Notes: generated by a model not told the origin, from the letters alone. 11,629 nucleotides of DNA from Planctomycetota bacterium (GCA_023434205.1 JAEYTB010000092.1:1-11629); one strand, 5' to 3'; positions 1 through 6,461 are shown, counted from the first letter of the stretch. Numbers and translations are program-made.

Positions 1-125
1 TCGTGCTCACCCATCTTGGCGCGGTTGTAGGTCTCGACGGCCCGGGCCATATCGAGCTTGGCGGGCGGGAAGAGACCGGCGTAGTCGATGAGGTCGGAGA
101 GGAAGGTGAGGAGTGAGCCGGTCAT
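1..125 (-). CDS. Partial protein of the DYAGLFPPA type, function unknown (N-terminal 41 residues)
   Basis: Only the N-terminus is in the window; the gene runs off the left edge. It starts at the ATG whose complement is at 123-125 and reads MTGSLLTFLSDLIDYAGLFPPA, followed by KLDMARAVETYNRAKMGEHE. The LIDYAGLFPPA start followed by MA-AV--Y is one I recognise from uncharacterised proteins of planctomycetes and a few other phyla; I know no function for them. It is the last visible gene of the minus-strand run that begins with the PD40 protein. It lies 19 bp downstream of the 139-aa gene, so it may be co-transcribed. No convincing Shine-Dalgarno precedes the start. If the FRG pair upstream was inserted, this gene was probably the original neighbour of the PD40 gene. 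Confidence is good that it is a real gene and low on its role. Confidence 0.72.
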   Translation of the reverse strand, partial: MTGSLLTFLSDLIDYAGLFPPAKLDMARAVETYNRAKMGEH

Positions 126-144
126 GGCTGGGGGTTCCGGGGCT

Positions 145-564
145 TTACTTTGCCAGTTTGGCAATGATGCGCCAGATATCGTGCTGTGTGAGCGTTCTTC
201 CGGTTCGATCGTTGAACTGCTGCGCCAGGTCATCGATTCTGGAGTCGTAGGGGAGTTGGTCGCGCTGACCAAGTGAGCCCACCCGCTGAATGACCATGTC
301 AGCGATCAGCTTCTCTTCTTCGGGATCGATCCGTGGCACGCCGCTGGCGGCACGGCCCAGCCGGGGAAGGCGGGCAGCCTTGCGGAGGTTGTGGAGTCGA
401 TGGAAGACCTCCCGCCTTGAACGACCGTTCCCGACCCGGGCGAAAATGGCTTCGAACTCTGGGGTGTAAGGGAGGTCGTCCAGCGTGCGACCGGCCTGTT
501 CGTAGGCTTCGATCAGCAACCTGTCCTCGTGGCTGGTCGGGATGCCTTCAAAGAGTTCAGTCAT
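145..564 (-). CDS. 139-aa helical protein of unknown function, partner of the FRG gene, with an internal duplication
   Basis: I do not recognise a named function. I chose the ATG at 562-564 over an upstream TTG at 579 because a GGAG (574-577 on the complement) sits 9 nt before the ATG and overlaps the TTG region. The start overlaps the end of the FRG gene by 8 bp, which implies translational coupling. The protein has no signal peptide or membrane segment and is rich in charged helices. Two similar halves can be seen. Residues 29-64 have DDLPYTPEFEAIF, then GRSRREVFHRLHNLRK. Residues 102-139 have DQLPYDSRIDDLA, then a GRT...DIWRIIAKLAK ending. Each half looks like a small helical module, possibly DNA- or protein-binding (inference). 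Sampled GC is about 55-62%, below the genes around it. It could be the antitoxin or regulator of a two-gene module, but nothing in the sequence proves that. Confidence 0.75.
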   Translation of the reverse strand: MTELFEGIPTSHEDRLLIEAYEQAGRTLDDLPYTPEFEAIFARVGNGRSRREVFHRLHNLRKAARLPRLGRAASGVPRIDPEEEKLIADMVIQRVGSLGQRDQLPYDSRIDDLAQQFNDRTGRTLTQHDIWRIIAKLAK

Positions 565-1267
565 CGGTGAGTTCTCCAAACTCTAGGATGCTCCGAGTCA
601 CGGTCCTCGCCGCGCCATCCAAATCTCTGAACAGTGAACGGGCTGTAATTCCCATGGATTCCAGGTCTTGGAGTGCGATCCGTCGGTCTGACGCGGGAAT
701 GGTGAACTTCACCAGCCCGCGGGTCATAATGGAGTCAACACTGCGACCTGTTCCGTACAGGCGCACAACGACTCCTTGCTGTTCGATGGCGCGGACGCTC
801 GGTAGCGCTTCATCACCGGGCAGCACGATGCTGGTGAGTGCGTCGTCGGAATCGGCAAAGGTGCCGCGGTCCATAATCCAAATCGCAACCCGGCGTGAAT
901 CCGACGGGATCGAGTCGAAGGCGAAGTAGGCGGCCATGTATGGCGACATCGTCCAATCCAGCAACGCTGTGGGCAGCCCGTGGTGTCGGGCGAGCGTTTC
1001 GAACTGGATCGCGCTGAGAAAGTCGAATGACACGCCCAGCCCGGCGGCCGCACTCCGGAAGCTCGAGAGCAAGAGCTCGCAGAACCGCTCGCGCTGCTCC
1101 GCGTGATCAAAGGTGCGTAGCCGATCAATCGTCGGCGTCAAAGACCATCGCTCGTCCCCCTGTCCGCGAAAGATGAGTTGACGCTTCCGTTCCCAAGGGA
1201 GTGCGTTGTATGAGCGCAGACGCTCGACGTACTCACCCCACGACTGGAGTTCAAGGGTGGTCGCCAT
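557..1267 (-). CDS. FRG-domain protein
   Basis: This 236-aa cytosolic protein carries the two hallmark blocks of the FRG domain: LIFRGQGDERWSLTPTIDR at residues 31-49 with the Phe-Arg-Gly motif, and ARHHGLPTALLDWT at 93-106. A C-terminal LESMGITARSLFRDLDG block (202-218) is also typical. The biochemical activity of FRG domains is not established to my knowledge. They occur in patchily distributed accessory genes, often near phage or toxin-like loci. The ATG start (complement 1265-1267) has a strong GGAGGAG three bases upstream, and it lies inside the last 17 bp of the PD40 gene. Its end overlaps the 139-aa gene by 8 bp. The three genes are therefore read as one message. Hand counts of sample lines give about 55-63% GC here against 70-77% in the PD40 gene, suggesting recent acquisition. 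Confidence 0.88.
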   Translation of the reverse strand: MATTLELQSWGEYVERLRSYNALPWERKRQLIFRGQGDERWSLTPTIDRLRTFDHAEQRERFCELLLSSFRSAAAGLGVSFDFLSAIQFETLARHHGLPTALLDWTMSPYMAAYFAFDSIPSDSRRVAIWIMDRGTFADSDDALTSIVLPGDEALPSVRAIEQQGVVVRLYGTGRSVDSIMTRGLVKFTIPASDRRIALQDLESMGITARSLFRDLDGAARTVTRSILEFGELTDD

Positions 1268-2486
1268 CGGCTCCTCCGGCAGTCGGGTTCCCCGCCCACT
1301 GGGCGATCCAGAGCTGGCTGCTGGGCTTGTCTTCGGTGTCGAGCTTGGGGCCGCGCTGGCTGGTCCACATCATGAGCGAGCCGTCGGGGCTGAAGGCGGG
1401 GAGGATGTCGGCGCCGGGGGCGTGGGTGATGCGGGTGTGCTTGAGGCTGCTGGGGCTGGCGCCGGCGCGGAGGGCCTGCATGTCGCAGTCGATCGCGAAG
1501 ACCTCGTAGTTGTGGTGGCCGACCTCGCTGGAGCCGTAGACCAGGAACTTGCCGGAGGGGTGCCAGTAGGGGCACCAGTTCACGTGCTTGTTGTCGGTGA
1601 GCTGGTATTCCTTCTCGAGCCCGACGGGGACGCCGTCCTGGAACTTCAGGTCGGCGACGAAGAGCTGGAGCAGGTCGTTGCCCTTGCGGTCGGAGCGGTA
1701 GCAGATGGACTTTCCGTCGGGGGAGAAGAAGGGGCCGCCGTCATAGCCGCGGGCGGTGACGATGGCGTGGTGCTTCTTGGTCTGGGTGTCGTAGATGTAG
1801 ATGTTGGCGTCGGGCTTGTCGCCCTCCTTGCCGTTCTCGATGTGGGCGTAGAGGATGAAGCGGCCGCAGGGGGAGTAGGAGCACTCGGCGTCGTAGTTGG
1901 GGAGCGTGAAGACGGGGGTGGTGGGGGTGTCGCCGGCCACCGCGACCACGGCCTCGGTGGGCTGGGGCGGGTGAGGCTCGGGTTTCATGCCGTCGAGGAA
2001 GATGCTCTTGACCTGGCGGGTGGCGACTTCCATTTCGGTGGGGAACATCCAGACGTAGCGGCGGGTGCCGACCTGGAAACCGGACTTCTCTTCGTTGCCG
2101 GGCGGGCCGAGCGTCGAGCCGAAGAGGATGCGCCACTGGTCCACGGGGTGGAACCAGCCGCAGGTGTTGGCGGAGCCGTCGGGGCTGACCTTCTCGATCT
2201 TTTCGAGACCGTCAACGAGGCCTGTGAAGCGGTCGCGCTTGAGCTTGGCGATGTACATCGCGTAGAAGGGGTCTTCGTTCTTCCCTGACTCGGGCGCGGG
2301 CACGGCCTGGAAGATGATCCAGTTGCCATCGGGGCTGAAGTACGCCTCGCCGGCCTTCGCGAACTGCTCGCGGGTGGTGAGCTGGACGGCGTGGCGGAGG
2401 TGCGTGCGTTCCTGGGCTTTCCAGTCGTCGCTGGGGGCGGGCTGGGCGAGGGCGGCAAGGGAGAGAATGAGGGCGGGAGTGGGCAT
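1251..2486 (-). CDS. Secreted PD40/TolB-like beta-propeller protein
   Basis: A 411-aa protein that starts with a short hydrophobic leader (MPTPALILSLAALAQPAPS) consistent with export, though it lacks a positively charged n-region. The mature part repeats the PD40 (WD40-like) signature: YFSPDGNWIIF (49-59), then CSYSPCGRFILYA, PFFSPDGKSICYRS, YWHPSGKFLVYGSS and PAFSPDGSLMMWTSQR. This is the pattern of TolB-type six-bladed propellers. The N-terminal TolB domain and partners such as Pal are not seen, so it is a TolB-like protein rather than TolB itself. A role in binding a protein or polysaccharide at the cell envelope is inferred only. The start was set at complement 2484-2486 because the protein begins to look like a leader there; the longer open frame upstream runs through the divergent rluA-like gene. 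Its last 17 bp overlap the FRG gene. Confidence 0.82.
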   Translation of the reverse strand: MPTPALILSLAALAQPAPSDDWKAQERTHLRHAVQLTTREQFAKAGEAYFSPDGNWIIFQAVPAPESGKNEDPFYAMYIAKLKRDRFTGLVDGLEKIEKVSPDGSANTCGWFHPVDQWRILFGSTLGPPGNEEKSGFQVGTRRYVWMFPTEMEVATRQVKSIFLDGMKPEPHPPQPTEAVVAVAGDTPTTPVFTLPNYDAECSYSPCGRFILYAHIENGKEGDKPDANIYIYDTQTKKHHAIVTARGYDGGPFFSPDGKSICYRSDRKGNDLLQLFVADLKFQDGVPVGLEKEYQLTDNKHVNWCPYWHPSGKFLVYGSSEVGHHNYEVFAIDCDMQALRAGASPSSLKHTRITHAPGADILPAFSPDGSLMMWTSQRGPKLDTEDKPSSQLWIAQWAGNPTAGGADGDHP

Positions 2487-2525
2487 GGTGGCATTGTTGG
2501 CGGGTGTGAGGCGGGAGACTTGAAG

Positions 2526-2548
2526 CACGACCACGAAGCGTGGTCGTG
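2526..2548. repeat. Palindromic hairpin repeat, copy 1
   Basis: A perfect hairpin with 10-bp arms CACGACCACG and CGTGGTCGTG around the loop AAG, followed by GCACG. It lies in the 88-bp divergent region between the PD40 gene and the pseudouridine synthase gene. A second copy at 3735-3757 has the same arm length, loop and right flank. The single variable position is C-G here and T-A there, changed on both arms. It resembles a REP-like intergenic repeat; an operator is possible at this site but would not explain the second copy. Confidence 0.8.
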
Positions 2549-2574
2549 GCACGTATCCTCGGGCCTTGGAAGCG

Positions 2575-3192
2575 ATGAGGGTCATCCTGGCGACGGACCG
2601 GTTTGTCGTGATTGACAAGCCCTCGGGGCTGCTGTCCGTGCCGGGCAAGGGTGAGCACAAGCAGGACTGTGTGCCGGCGCGGGTCAAGAAGCTGTTTCCG
2701 CACGCAACGGGGCCGCTGGTGGTCCACCGGCTCGACATGGAGACCAGCGGGCTGCTGGTGCTGGGGTTGGACGCCGATGCGCAGCGGGAGCTTTCCGGGC
2801 AGTTCGAGCGGCGAGAGACGGAGAAGCGGTACATCGCCTTGCTCCGCGGCGATGTCGCGCAGGATCAGGGTGAGGTCAGCCTGCCCATCCGGCCCGACAT
2901 CGACAACCGGCCGTACCAGATCGTGGACCACGTCCACGGCAGGGTTGCGATCACGCGGTACCGGGTGCTGTCGCGGGAGATCGACCGCACGCGGGTGGAG
3001 TTCACGCCGGTCACGGGGCGGTCGCACCAGCTGCGGGTTCACGCGGCGCTGGGGATCGGGTGCCCGATCGTGGGCGATGTGCTGTATGGGGATGGGGAGG
3101 GGGAGCGGCTGATGTTGCACGCCGCGGAGCTGGGGTTCCGGGAGCCGGGGACGCAGCGGTGGGTGGAGGCGAGGAGCCCGGCGCCGTTCTAG
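2575..3192 (+). CDS. RluA-family RNA pseudouridine synthase
   Basis: The 205-aa product isomerises uridine to pseudouridine in rRNA or tRNA; the exact target cannot be read from sequence. The catalytic block VVHRLDMETSGLLVL contains the HRLD aspartate typical of the RluA family. Other family blocks are VIDKPSGLLSVPGKG near the N-terminus, EKRYIALLRG, and TGRSHQLRVHAALGIGCPIVGDVLYG near the C-terminus. There is no S4 domain, and the length fits the short, catalytic-domain-only RluA-like enzymes. I set the start at the ATG at 2575, not the TTG at 2566, because GGA sits just upstream and the recognisable fold begins there. The gene is divergent from the PD40 gene. It is convergent with the GAF gene, and the two stop codons share the bases CTAG. 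Confidence 0.92.
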   Translation: MRVILATDRFVVIDKPSGLLSVPGKGEHKQDCVPARVKKLFPHATGPLVVHRLDMETSGLLVLGLDADAQRELSGQFERRETEKRYIALLRGDVAQDQGEVSLPIRPDIDNRPYQIVDHVHGRVAITRYRVLSREIDRTRVEFTPVTGRSHQLRVHAALGIGCPIVGDVLYGDGEGERLMLHAAELGFREPGTQRWVEARSPAPF

Positions 3193-3668
3193 ACGTGCTC
3201 GATGGGGGCGGCGAGGGTGGTGAGGCCCAGGGCCATGAGCAGGTCGGTCATGCCGCGGGCGTCGTTCTCGTCGAAGGCGTTGAGGTCGTAGCTGTCAACA
3301 TCGAGGACACCCTCGCAGCGGCGGGCGTGGTCGAGCATGGGGATGACGACCTCGGACTGGTCCTTAGGGTCGCAGGCGATGTAGTTGGCGCCGAGGGTGC
3401 GGACGTCTGCAACGAGGTAGGCGGTTCGGTTGAGATAGCCGCGGCCGCACATGCCCTGGAGGCCCAGGGGCGAGCAGGCGGGCTTGGGCTCGCGGCACAC
3501 CAGGACCATCTCGTCGGCGTCCTCAACCTTGAGGTAGAAGCCGACCCAGGAGATGGGCTTGTGGCCGAAGGCGGACCAGAGGAGCTCTACGGCCTTGGCC
3601 ATGGCCTGGCCGGGGGTCATCGCGGGGCAGGCGCGGGCGGCGGCGATGAGGGGCTCGTAGTCGCGCAT
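3189..3668 (-). CDS. GAF-domain protein, probable free-methionine-(R)-sulfoxide reductase
   Basis: A 159-aa single GAF domain. The family member fRMsr (MsrC) reduces free methionine-R-sulfoxide with three cysteines. All three are recognisable here: Cys65 in KPAC, Cys74 in GMCG and Cys99 in YIACD, with spacings of 9 and 25 residues that match the E. coli enzyme closely (10 and 24 as I recall). The following blocks also fit: SEVVIPM (105-111), GVLDVDS (120-126) and FDEND (132-136). The N-terminal half has ISWVGFYL, a common start of this GAF class. The family normally has a PFxGKPAC-type context; here it is CREPKPAC, slightly divergent, so a related non-enzymatic GAF protein is possible. The start is the ATG at complement 3666-3668. 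An intrinsic terminator lies immediately upstream, so the gene is probably transcribed separately from rpsR. Confidence 0.8.
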   Translation of the reverse strand: MRDYEPLIAAARACPAMTPGQAMAKAVELLWSAFGHKPISWVGFYLKVEDADEMVLVCREPKPACSPLGLQGMCGRGYLNRTAYLVADVRTLGANYIACDPKDQSEVVIPMLDHARRCEGVLDVDSYDLNAFDENDARGMTDLLMALGLTTLAAPIEHV

Positions 3669-3684
3669 GGAGGGAGGGTAGGGG

Positions 3685-3716
3685 GGAAAGAAAAACGACG
3701 GCTTGAGGCCGTCGTT
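3685..3716 (-). terminator. Intrinsic terminator of rpsR
   Basis: Read on the minus strand, a 9-bp stem AACGACGGC / GCCGTCGTT (3708-3716 and 3694-3702) with a 5-nt loop CTCAA runs straight into a T-rich tract, TTTTTCTTTCC. It lies about 50 bp after the rpsR stop codon and before the start of the GAF gene. It is the clearest rho-independent terminator in the window. Confidence 0.85.
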
Positions 3717-3734
3717 GGGGGGCAGTCATTAAGA

Positions 3735-3757
3735 CACGATCACGAAGCGTGATCGTG
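3735..3757. repeat. Palindromic hairpin repeat, copy 2
   Basis: Arms CACGATCACG and CGTGATCGTG around the loop AAG, followed by GCACG. It is identical to copy 1 except for the one compensating base pair. It sits between the rpsR stop codon and the rpsR terminator, so it would be transcribed at the 3' end of the rpsR message. Confidence 0.8.
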
Positions 3758-3764
3758 GCACGGG

Positions 3765-4007
3765 TTAGAGGGTCGCGGAGGTGTAGGGCAGGAGGGCCAT
3801 GAAGCGGGCCCGCTTAATGGCCTGGGAGACCATGCGCTGCTCGCGGGCGGAGGTGCTGAGGCGCTTGCGGCCCAGGATCTTGCCGTTGGGGCTCATCAGG
3901 CGGCGGAGGGTCTCGGCGTCCTTCCAATCGACGTGGACATCGCCGGTTCCGGTGTTGTGAGCGACGCGGATCTTCTGGACGTTGCCGAAGCGGGGGAACT
4001 TGCTCAT
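3765..4007 (-). CDS. rpsR: Small ribosomal subunit protein bS18
   Basis: An 80-aa protein with the unmistakable bS18 core: VDWKDAETLRRLMSPNGKILGRKRLSTSAREQR, then AIKRARFMALLPY. In E. coli bS18 binds the central domain of 16S rRNA next to bS6 on the 30S platform. The usual N-terminal cysteine (zinc) motif is absent, so this is the cysteine-free form. AAGG at complement 4013-4016, five bases before the ATG, supports the start. The gene is alone here: the usual neighbours rpsF, ssb and rplI are not adjacent. It follows the MauE/DoxX gene on the same strand after an 85-bp gap that holds a stable hairpin, and it is followed by an intrinsic terminator. Confidence 0.95.
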   Translation of the reverse strand: MSKFPRFGNVQKIRVAHNTGTGDVHVDWKDAETLRRLMSPNGKILGRKRLSTSAREQRMVSQAIKRARFMALLPYTSATL

Positions 4008-4037
4008 GTGGACCTTGTTTCCGTCTTGGTCTGTGTG

Positions 4038-4076
4038 GCCCTGCGGTGGGCCGGCAACACGCCGGGTGGGCAGGGC
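4038..4076 (-). promoter_or_regulatory. Two-part hairpin in the rpsR leader
   Basis: On the minus strand a 7-bp outer stem GCCCTGC / GCAGGGC encloses an internal loop (CCAC on one side, CCCACC on the other). Inside it is a 5-bp inner stem CCGGC / GCCGG with loop GTGTT. It lies in the 85-bp gap between the MauE/DoxX stop codon and the rpsR start, about 22 nt before the Shine-Dalgarno. It has no T-run, so it is not a normal intrinsic terminator. It could be an autoregulatory leader of a ribosomal protein gene, a processing site, or just a GC-rich fold. Confidence 0.4.
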
Positions 4077-4092
4077 GACGGGGGAGAGGATG

Positions 4093-4590
4093 TTAGGTGG
4101 GCTTATTGGCCGGGTCGAGGGGGTGGCCGCAGAGGGCGAAGGGGCCCGGGCCGCGGAACAGGACCACCCCGGTCAGGAGCAGCAGGACGGAGTTTCGGAT
4201 GAGGTGGCAGGCTCCGACAGGACCCTGGCAGGGCAGCTCGAACTTGCCGAAGCAGCTGCACTCGACGTTCCAGCCGTTGGCGATCACCCGGGCGATGCCG
4301 GCCATGAAGGCGATGAGCATGAGGCAGATCAGCAGGGCGGCGGAGCGGGACCAAAGGCCCAGGAGCAGGCACAGGCCGGTGATCCCCTCCAGCCAGGGGA
4401 GGGTGAACGCGGCGAGCACGGCGAGGTGGTCGCTGGTGGGGGGGATGAGCTTGAAAGCGCCGATCGCGAAGGCGAAGGCCTGGGGGTCTTTGAGCTTCAT
4501 GACCGCCGCGAAGATGAAGAGGGCACCGATGAAGATGCGGCAGGCAAGGGCGAGCCAGTCGAGGGGGTGGGTGGGGCGGGGGGTGTTCAC
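4093..4590 (-). CDS. MauE/DoxX-type redox membrane protein
   Basis: A 165-aa inner-membrane protein with about four hydrophobic segments (roughly residues 12-32, 56-79, 83-105 and 130-146). The motif ECSCFGKF at 110-117 is the CxCFG signature of the MauE branch of the DoxX-like superfamily, and RNSVLLLLTGV follows as expected. Two more cysteines lie at 121 and 128. MauE-type proteins are linked to disulfide formation or electron transfer at the envelope. I set the start at the GTG at complement 4588-4590 because it overlaps the rhodanese stop codon as GTGA and the hydrophobic protein begins right after it. The longer open frame upstream is antisense-like noise inside the rhodanese gene. It is the third gene of the DUF1573-rhodanese-MauE operon and is translationally coupled. 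Confidence 0.85.
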   Translation of the reverse strand: MNTPRPTHPLDWLALACRIFIGALFIFAAVMKLKDPQAFAFAIGAFKLIPPTSDHLAVLAAFTLPWLEGITGLCLLLGLWSRSAALLICLMLIAFMAGIARVIANGWNVECSCFGKFELPCQGPVGACHLIRNSVLLLLTGVVLFRGPGPFALCGHPLDPANKPT

Positions 4591-5204
4591 TTGGGGCCCC
4601 CGATCAGCGGCTTGCCGGTGGCGGTGGGGTGGCCCGCGGCGGCCCAGGCGGGGTAGCCGTCGTGCATGATGCGGCCGCCCATGTAGCCGGACTGCTGCAG
4701 GAGGATGACGAGGTTCTTGGAGGCGTCGCACGCGCCGCCGCCGCAGTAGATCACCATGGGCGAGGTGGGGTCGAGGTACTCAAGGACCTCGGAGCCGTGG
4801 TAGGTCTCGGTGCTGAGGAAGAACGCGTTGGGGACGTGGCCGGCCTCGTACTCGTGGAGGGGGCGCGCGTCGATGAAGATGACGTTCTGGTCGAAGAGTG
4901 CCTTGGCCTGCGCGATGGAGATGTTGAGCTGGTCCATCGGGTCGGCGGGGGGGGCAGGGGGCTGCGCGGCCTGGGTCGGCGGAGCCGGTTGTGTGGCCTG
5001 CTGAGGCTGCTGCGTCTGTGGCGTGCCGTTGGCCGCGGGCGGTTCACCGTTCGCGGGCAGGGCGGGAAGGTTCAGCGGCGCGGGGGCCAGCGGCACCGTG
5101 GTGACGCGCTTGCCGCCGGCGCCGAGCACGAGCGAGTGCACAGCGCCGGCGGCGACGGCGAGGGTGATGAGTGCCGCGGAGCGGTAGAGGAGTGTGGGTT
5201 GCAT
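4587..5204 (-). CDS. Membrane-anchored rhodanese-domain protein
   Basis: A 205-aa protein in three parts. Residues 8-28 form one N-terminal membrane anchor, 38-90 are a linker of Pro, Ala and Gln, and about 92-195 are a rhodanese domain. The domain contains VIFIDARPLHEYEAGHVPNAFFL (108-130) and the active-site loop VIYCGGGACDASKNL, with Cys154 as the probable persulfide-carrying residue and a second cysteine at 159. The anchor and linker would place the domain on the outer face of the membrane. The ATG overlaps the DUF1573 stop codon by one base (TGATG), and the stop codon overlaps the MauE/DoxX start. The tight coupling suggests that all three work on sulfur or disulfide chemistry outside the cytoplasm (inference). 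Substrate unknown. Confidence 0.9.
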   Translation of the reverse strand: MQPTLLYRSAALITLAVAAGAVHSLVLGAGGKRVTTVPLAPAPLNLPALPANGEPPAANGTPQTQQPQQATQPAPPTQAAQPPAPPADPMDQLNISIAQAKALFDQNVIFIDARPLHEYEAGHVPNAFFLSTETYHGSEVLEYLDPTSPMVIYCGGGACDASKNLVILLQQSGYMGGRIMHDGYPAWAAAGHPTATGKPLIGGPK

Positions 5205-6409
5205 CAGCGGGTGCGGATGAGGGAGCTGGGGTTGGCGGCCCAGGGGTCAACGGGCGCGCCGGTGGGGTTGTTGAAGCGTGCCTGAGGGGCCTGGGCGGCG
5301 CTGACGTAGCCGTTGTAGGGAATCTTGAAGCTGGGCTCGTCGGTGGCGTCGGTTCGGACGATCAGCTCGCCGCGGAAGCCGGTCTGGACCTGGGGGCCGG
5401 CGCCGCTGACGGTGATGGTCCAGGCCTGGGGCTTGGAGTCGGGCACCTCGGCGAAGCGGATGTCGTTGAAGAGCTTGGAGGTGGAGGGGGCTCCGGGGAC
5501 CTCTTCCGCGCCGGTGATCTTGAAGGGCTTGCCGGAGCGGCTGGTGACGCGGACGGTGGAGGTGATGGGCGCGGCGGGCTGGACGTTCAAGAACTGCATG
5601 CGCATCGGGGCGACGGCGTAGTCGCCGACGATCTCGGCGTTGACCTGCATGTTGATGAAGCGGGCGGGGTCGCTGGTGCGGATGTTGATGGTGCCGATGA
5701 TGGGGCCGATGTCGGCGGTGGAGGCGACGGAGACCTCGAGCGGGTACTTGAAGAGGGTGTCGCCCTCGACGACGGCCTGCTCGGGGTCGAGGAGGCGGGC
5801 GGTGACGTTGGGGTTGCTGCACGTGGCCTGCTGGGGCTTGAGGTCGGCGTTGCGTGAGAAGACGTGGACGGTGGTGGTCAGGGGCCTGCCGCGGGTCGCC
5901 TGGCCGAAGTTGATGTTCTGCGGCTCGACGTACATGAGGGGCTTGATGTCGGTGTGGACCTGGAGGGCGAGGGAGGGGTGGACGGGGTCGTTGCTGGTGA
6001 CGGTGACGTTGGTGTGCTGCTTGCCGCGCCGGTTGTTGGGGTTGTAGGCGACGGTGATCTCTCCGGACTCGCCGGGGAGGTAGTCCTTCTTGGCGAGGGC
6101 GGGGACGGTGCAGCCGCAGGAGCCCTGGACGTTGGAGATGGTGAGGGTGCTCTTGCCGGTGTTGGTGAAGACGAACTTGTGGGTGACCGGGTTGTCGTCG
6201 GTGATGACGCCGAAGTCGTGGGAGGAGTTGTCGAAGGTGATGCGGGGCGCATCGGCGGGGGCCTGGTCGGCGGGGATGCCCTGGACCGCGGCGGGCGCGC
6301 CGTGGTTGTGGGGTACGGGCTGGGCCTGGACTGGCTTGTCCTGCGCGAGGGCAGGGGCGGCGATGGCGAGGCCAGCGACAGCGATGAGGGCGAGGTTCCG
6401 GGCGGCCAT
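5204..6409 (-). CDS. Secreted DUF1573-domain protein
   Basis: A 401-aa exported protein. The signal peptide is clear: MAARNLALIAVAGLAIAAPALA, with an ALA|Q cleavage site near residue 22. Residues about 56-150 form the DUF1573 domain, an immunoglobulin/ASPM-SPD-2-like beta sandwich. It has ITFDNSSHDFGVI, HKFVFTNTGKSTLTI, SCGCT (97-101) and PGESGEITVAYNP, then VTSNDP. The rest (150-401) looks like two or three further beta-sandwich repeats and ends in a disordered Pro/Asn tail. The function of DUF1573 is unknown; the domain is abundant in planctomycetes and Bacteroidota. The ATG at complement 6407-6409 was chosen because the signal peptide starts there and GGAG lies 6 nt upstream; the open frame extending to 7231 is antisense to the dus gene. 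It is the first gene of the operon. Confidence 0.9.
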   Translation of the reverse strand: MAARNLALIAVAGLAIAAPALAQDKPVQAQPVPHNHGAPAAVQGIPADQAPADAPRITFDNSSHDFGVITDDNPVTHKFVFTNTGKSTLTISNVQGSCGCTVPALAKKDYLPGESGEITVAYNPNNRRGKQHTNVTVTSNDPVHPSLALQVHTDIKPLMYVEPQNINFGQATRGRPLTTTVHVFSRNADLKPQQATCSNPNVTARLLDPEQAVVEGDTLFKYPLEVSVASTADIGPIIGTINIRTSDPARFINMQVNAEIVGDYAVAPMRMQFLNVQPAAPITSTVRVTSRSGKPFKITGAEEVPGAPSTSKLFNDIRFAEVPDSKPQAWTITVSGAGPQVQTGFRGELIVRTDATDEPSFKIPYNGYVSAAQAPQARFNNPTGAPVDPWAANPSSLIRTR

Positions 6410-6443
6410 GGTCGTCTCCAAGGGTGCGTTGAGTCGGCTTGAA

Positions 6444-6461
6444 TCAGGCCGAGCGGCCTGA
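6444..6461. promoter_or_regulatory. Short palindrome in the DUF1573-dus divergent region
   Basis: TCAGGCC and GGCCTGA form a perfect 7-bp inverted repeat around GAGC, 35 bp upstream of the DUF1573 start codon. In the 186-bp divergent region I also see a TATAGT-like -10 hexamer on the minus strand (6540-6545) but no matching -35. The palindrome could be an operator or a 5'-leader hairpin; no factor can be named. Confidence 0.35.

Noticed and set aside
1206..2288. A 360-codon plus-strand open frame rich in Val, Gly and Asp opposite the PD40 gene
   Set aside because: It is antisense to a gene with clear PD40 repeats, has biased low-complexity composition and no domain signature. Long antisense frames are expected in this GC-rich sequence.
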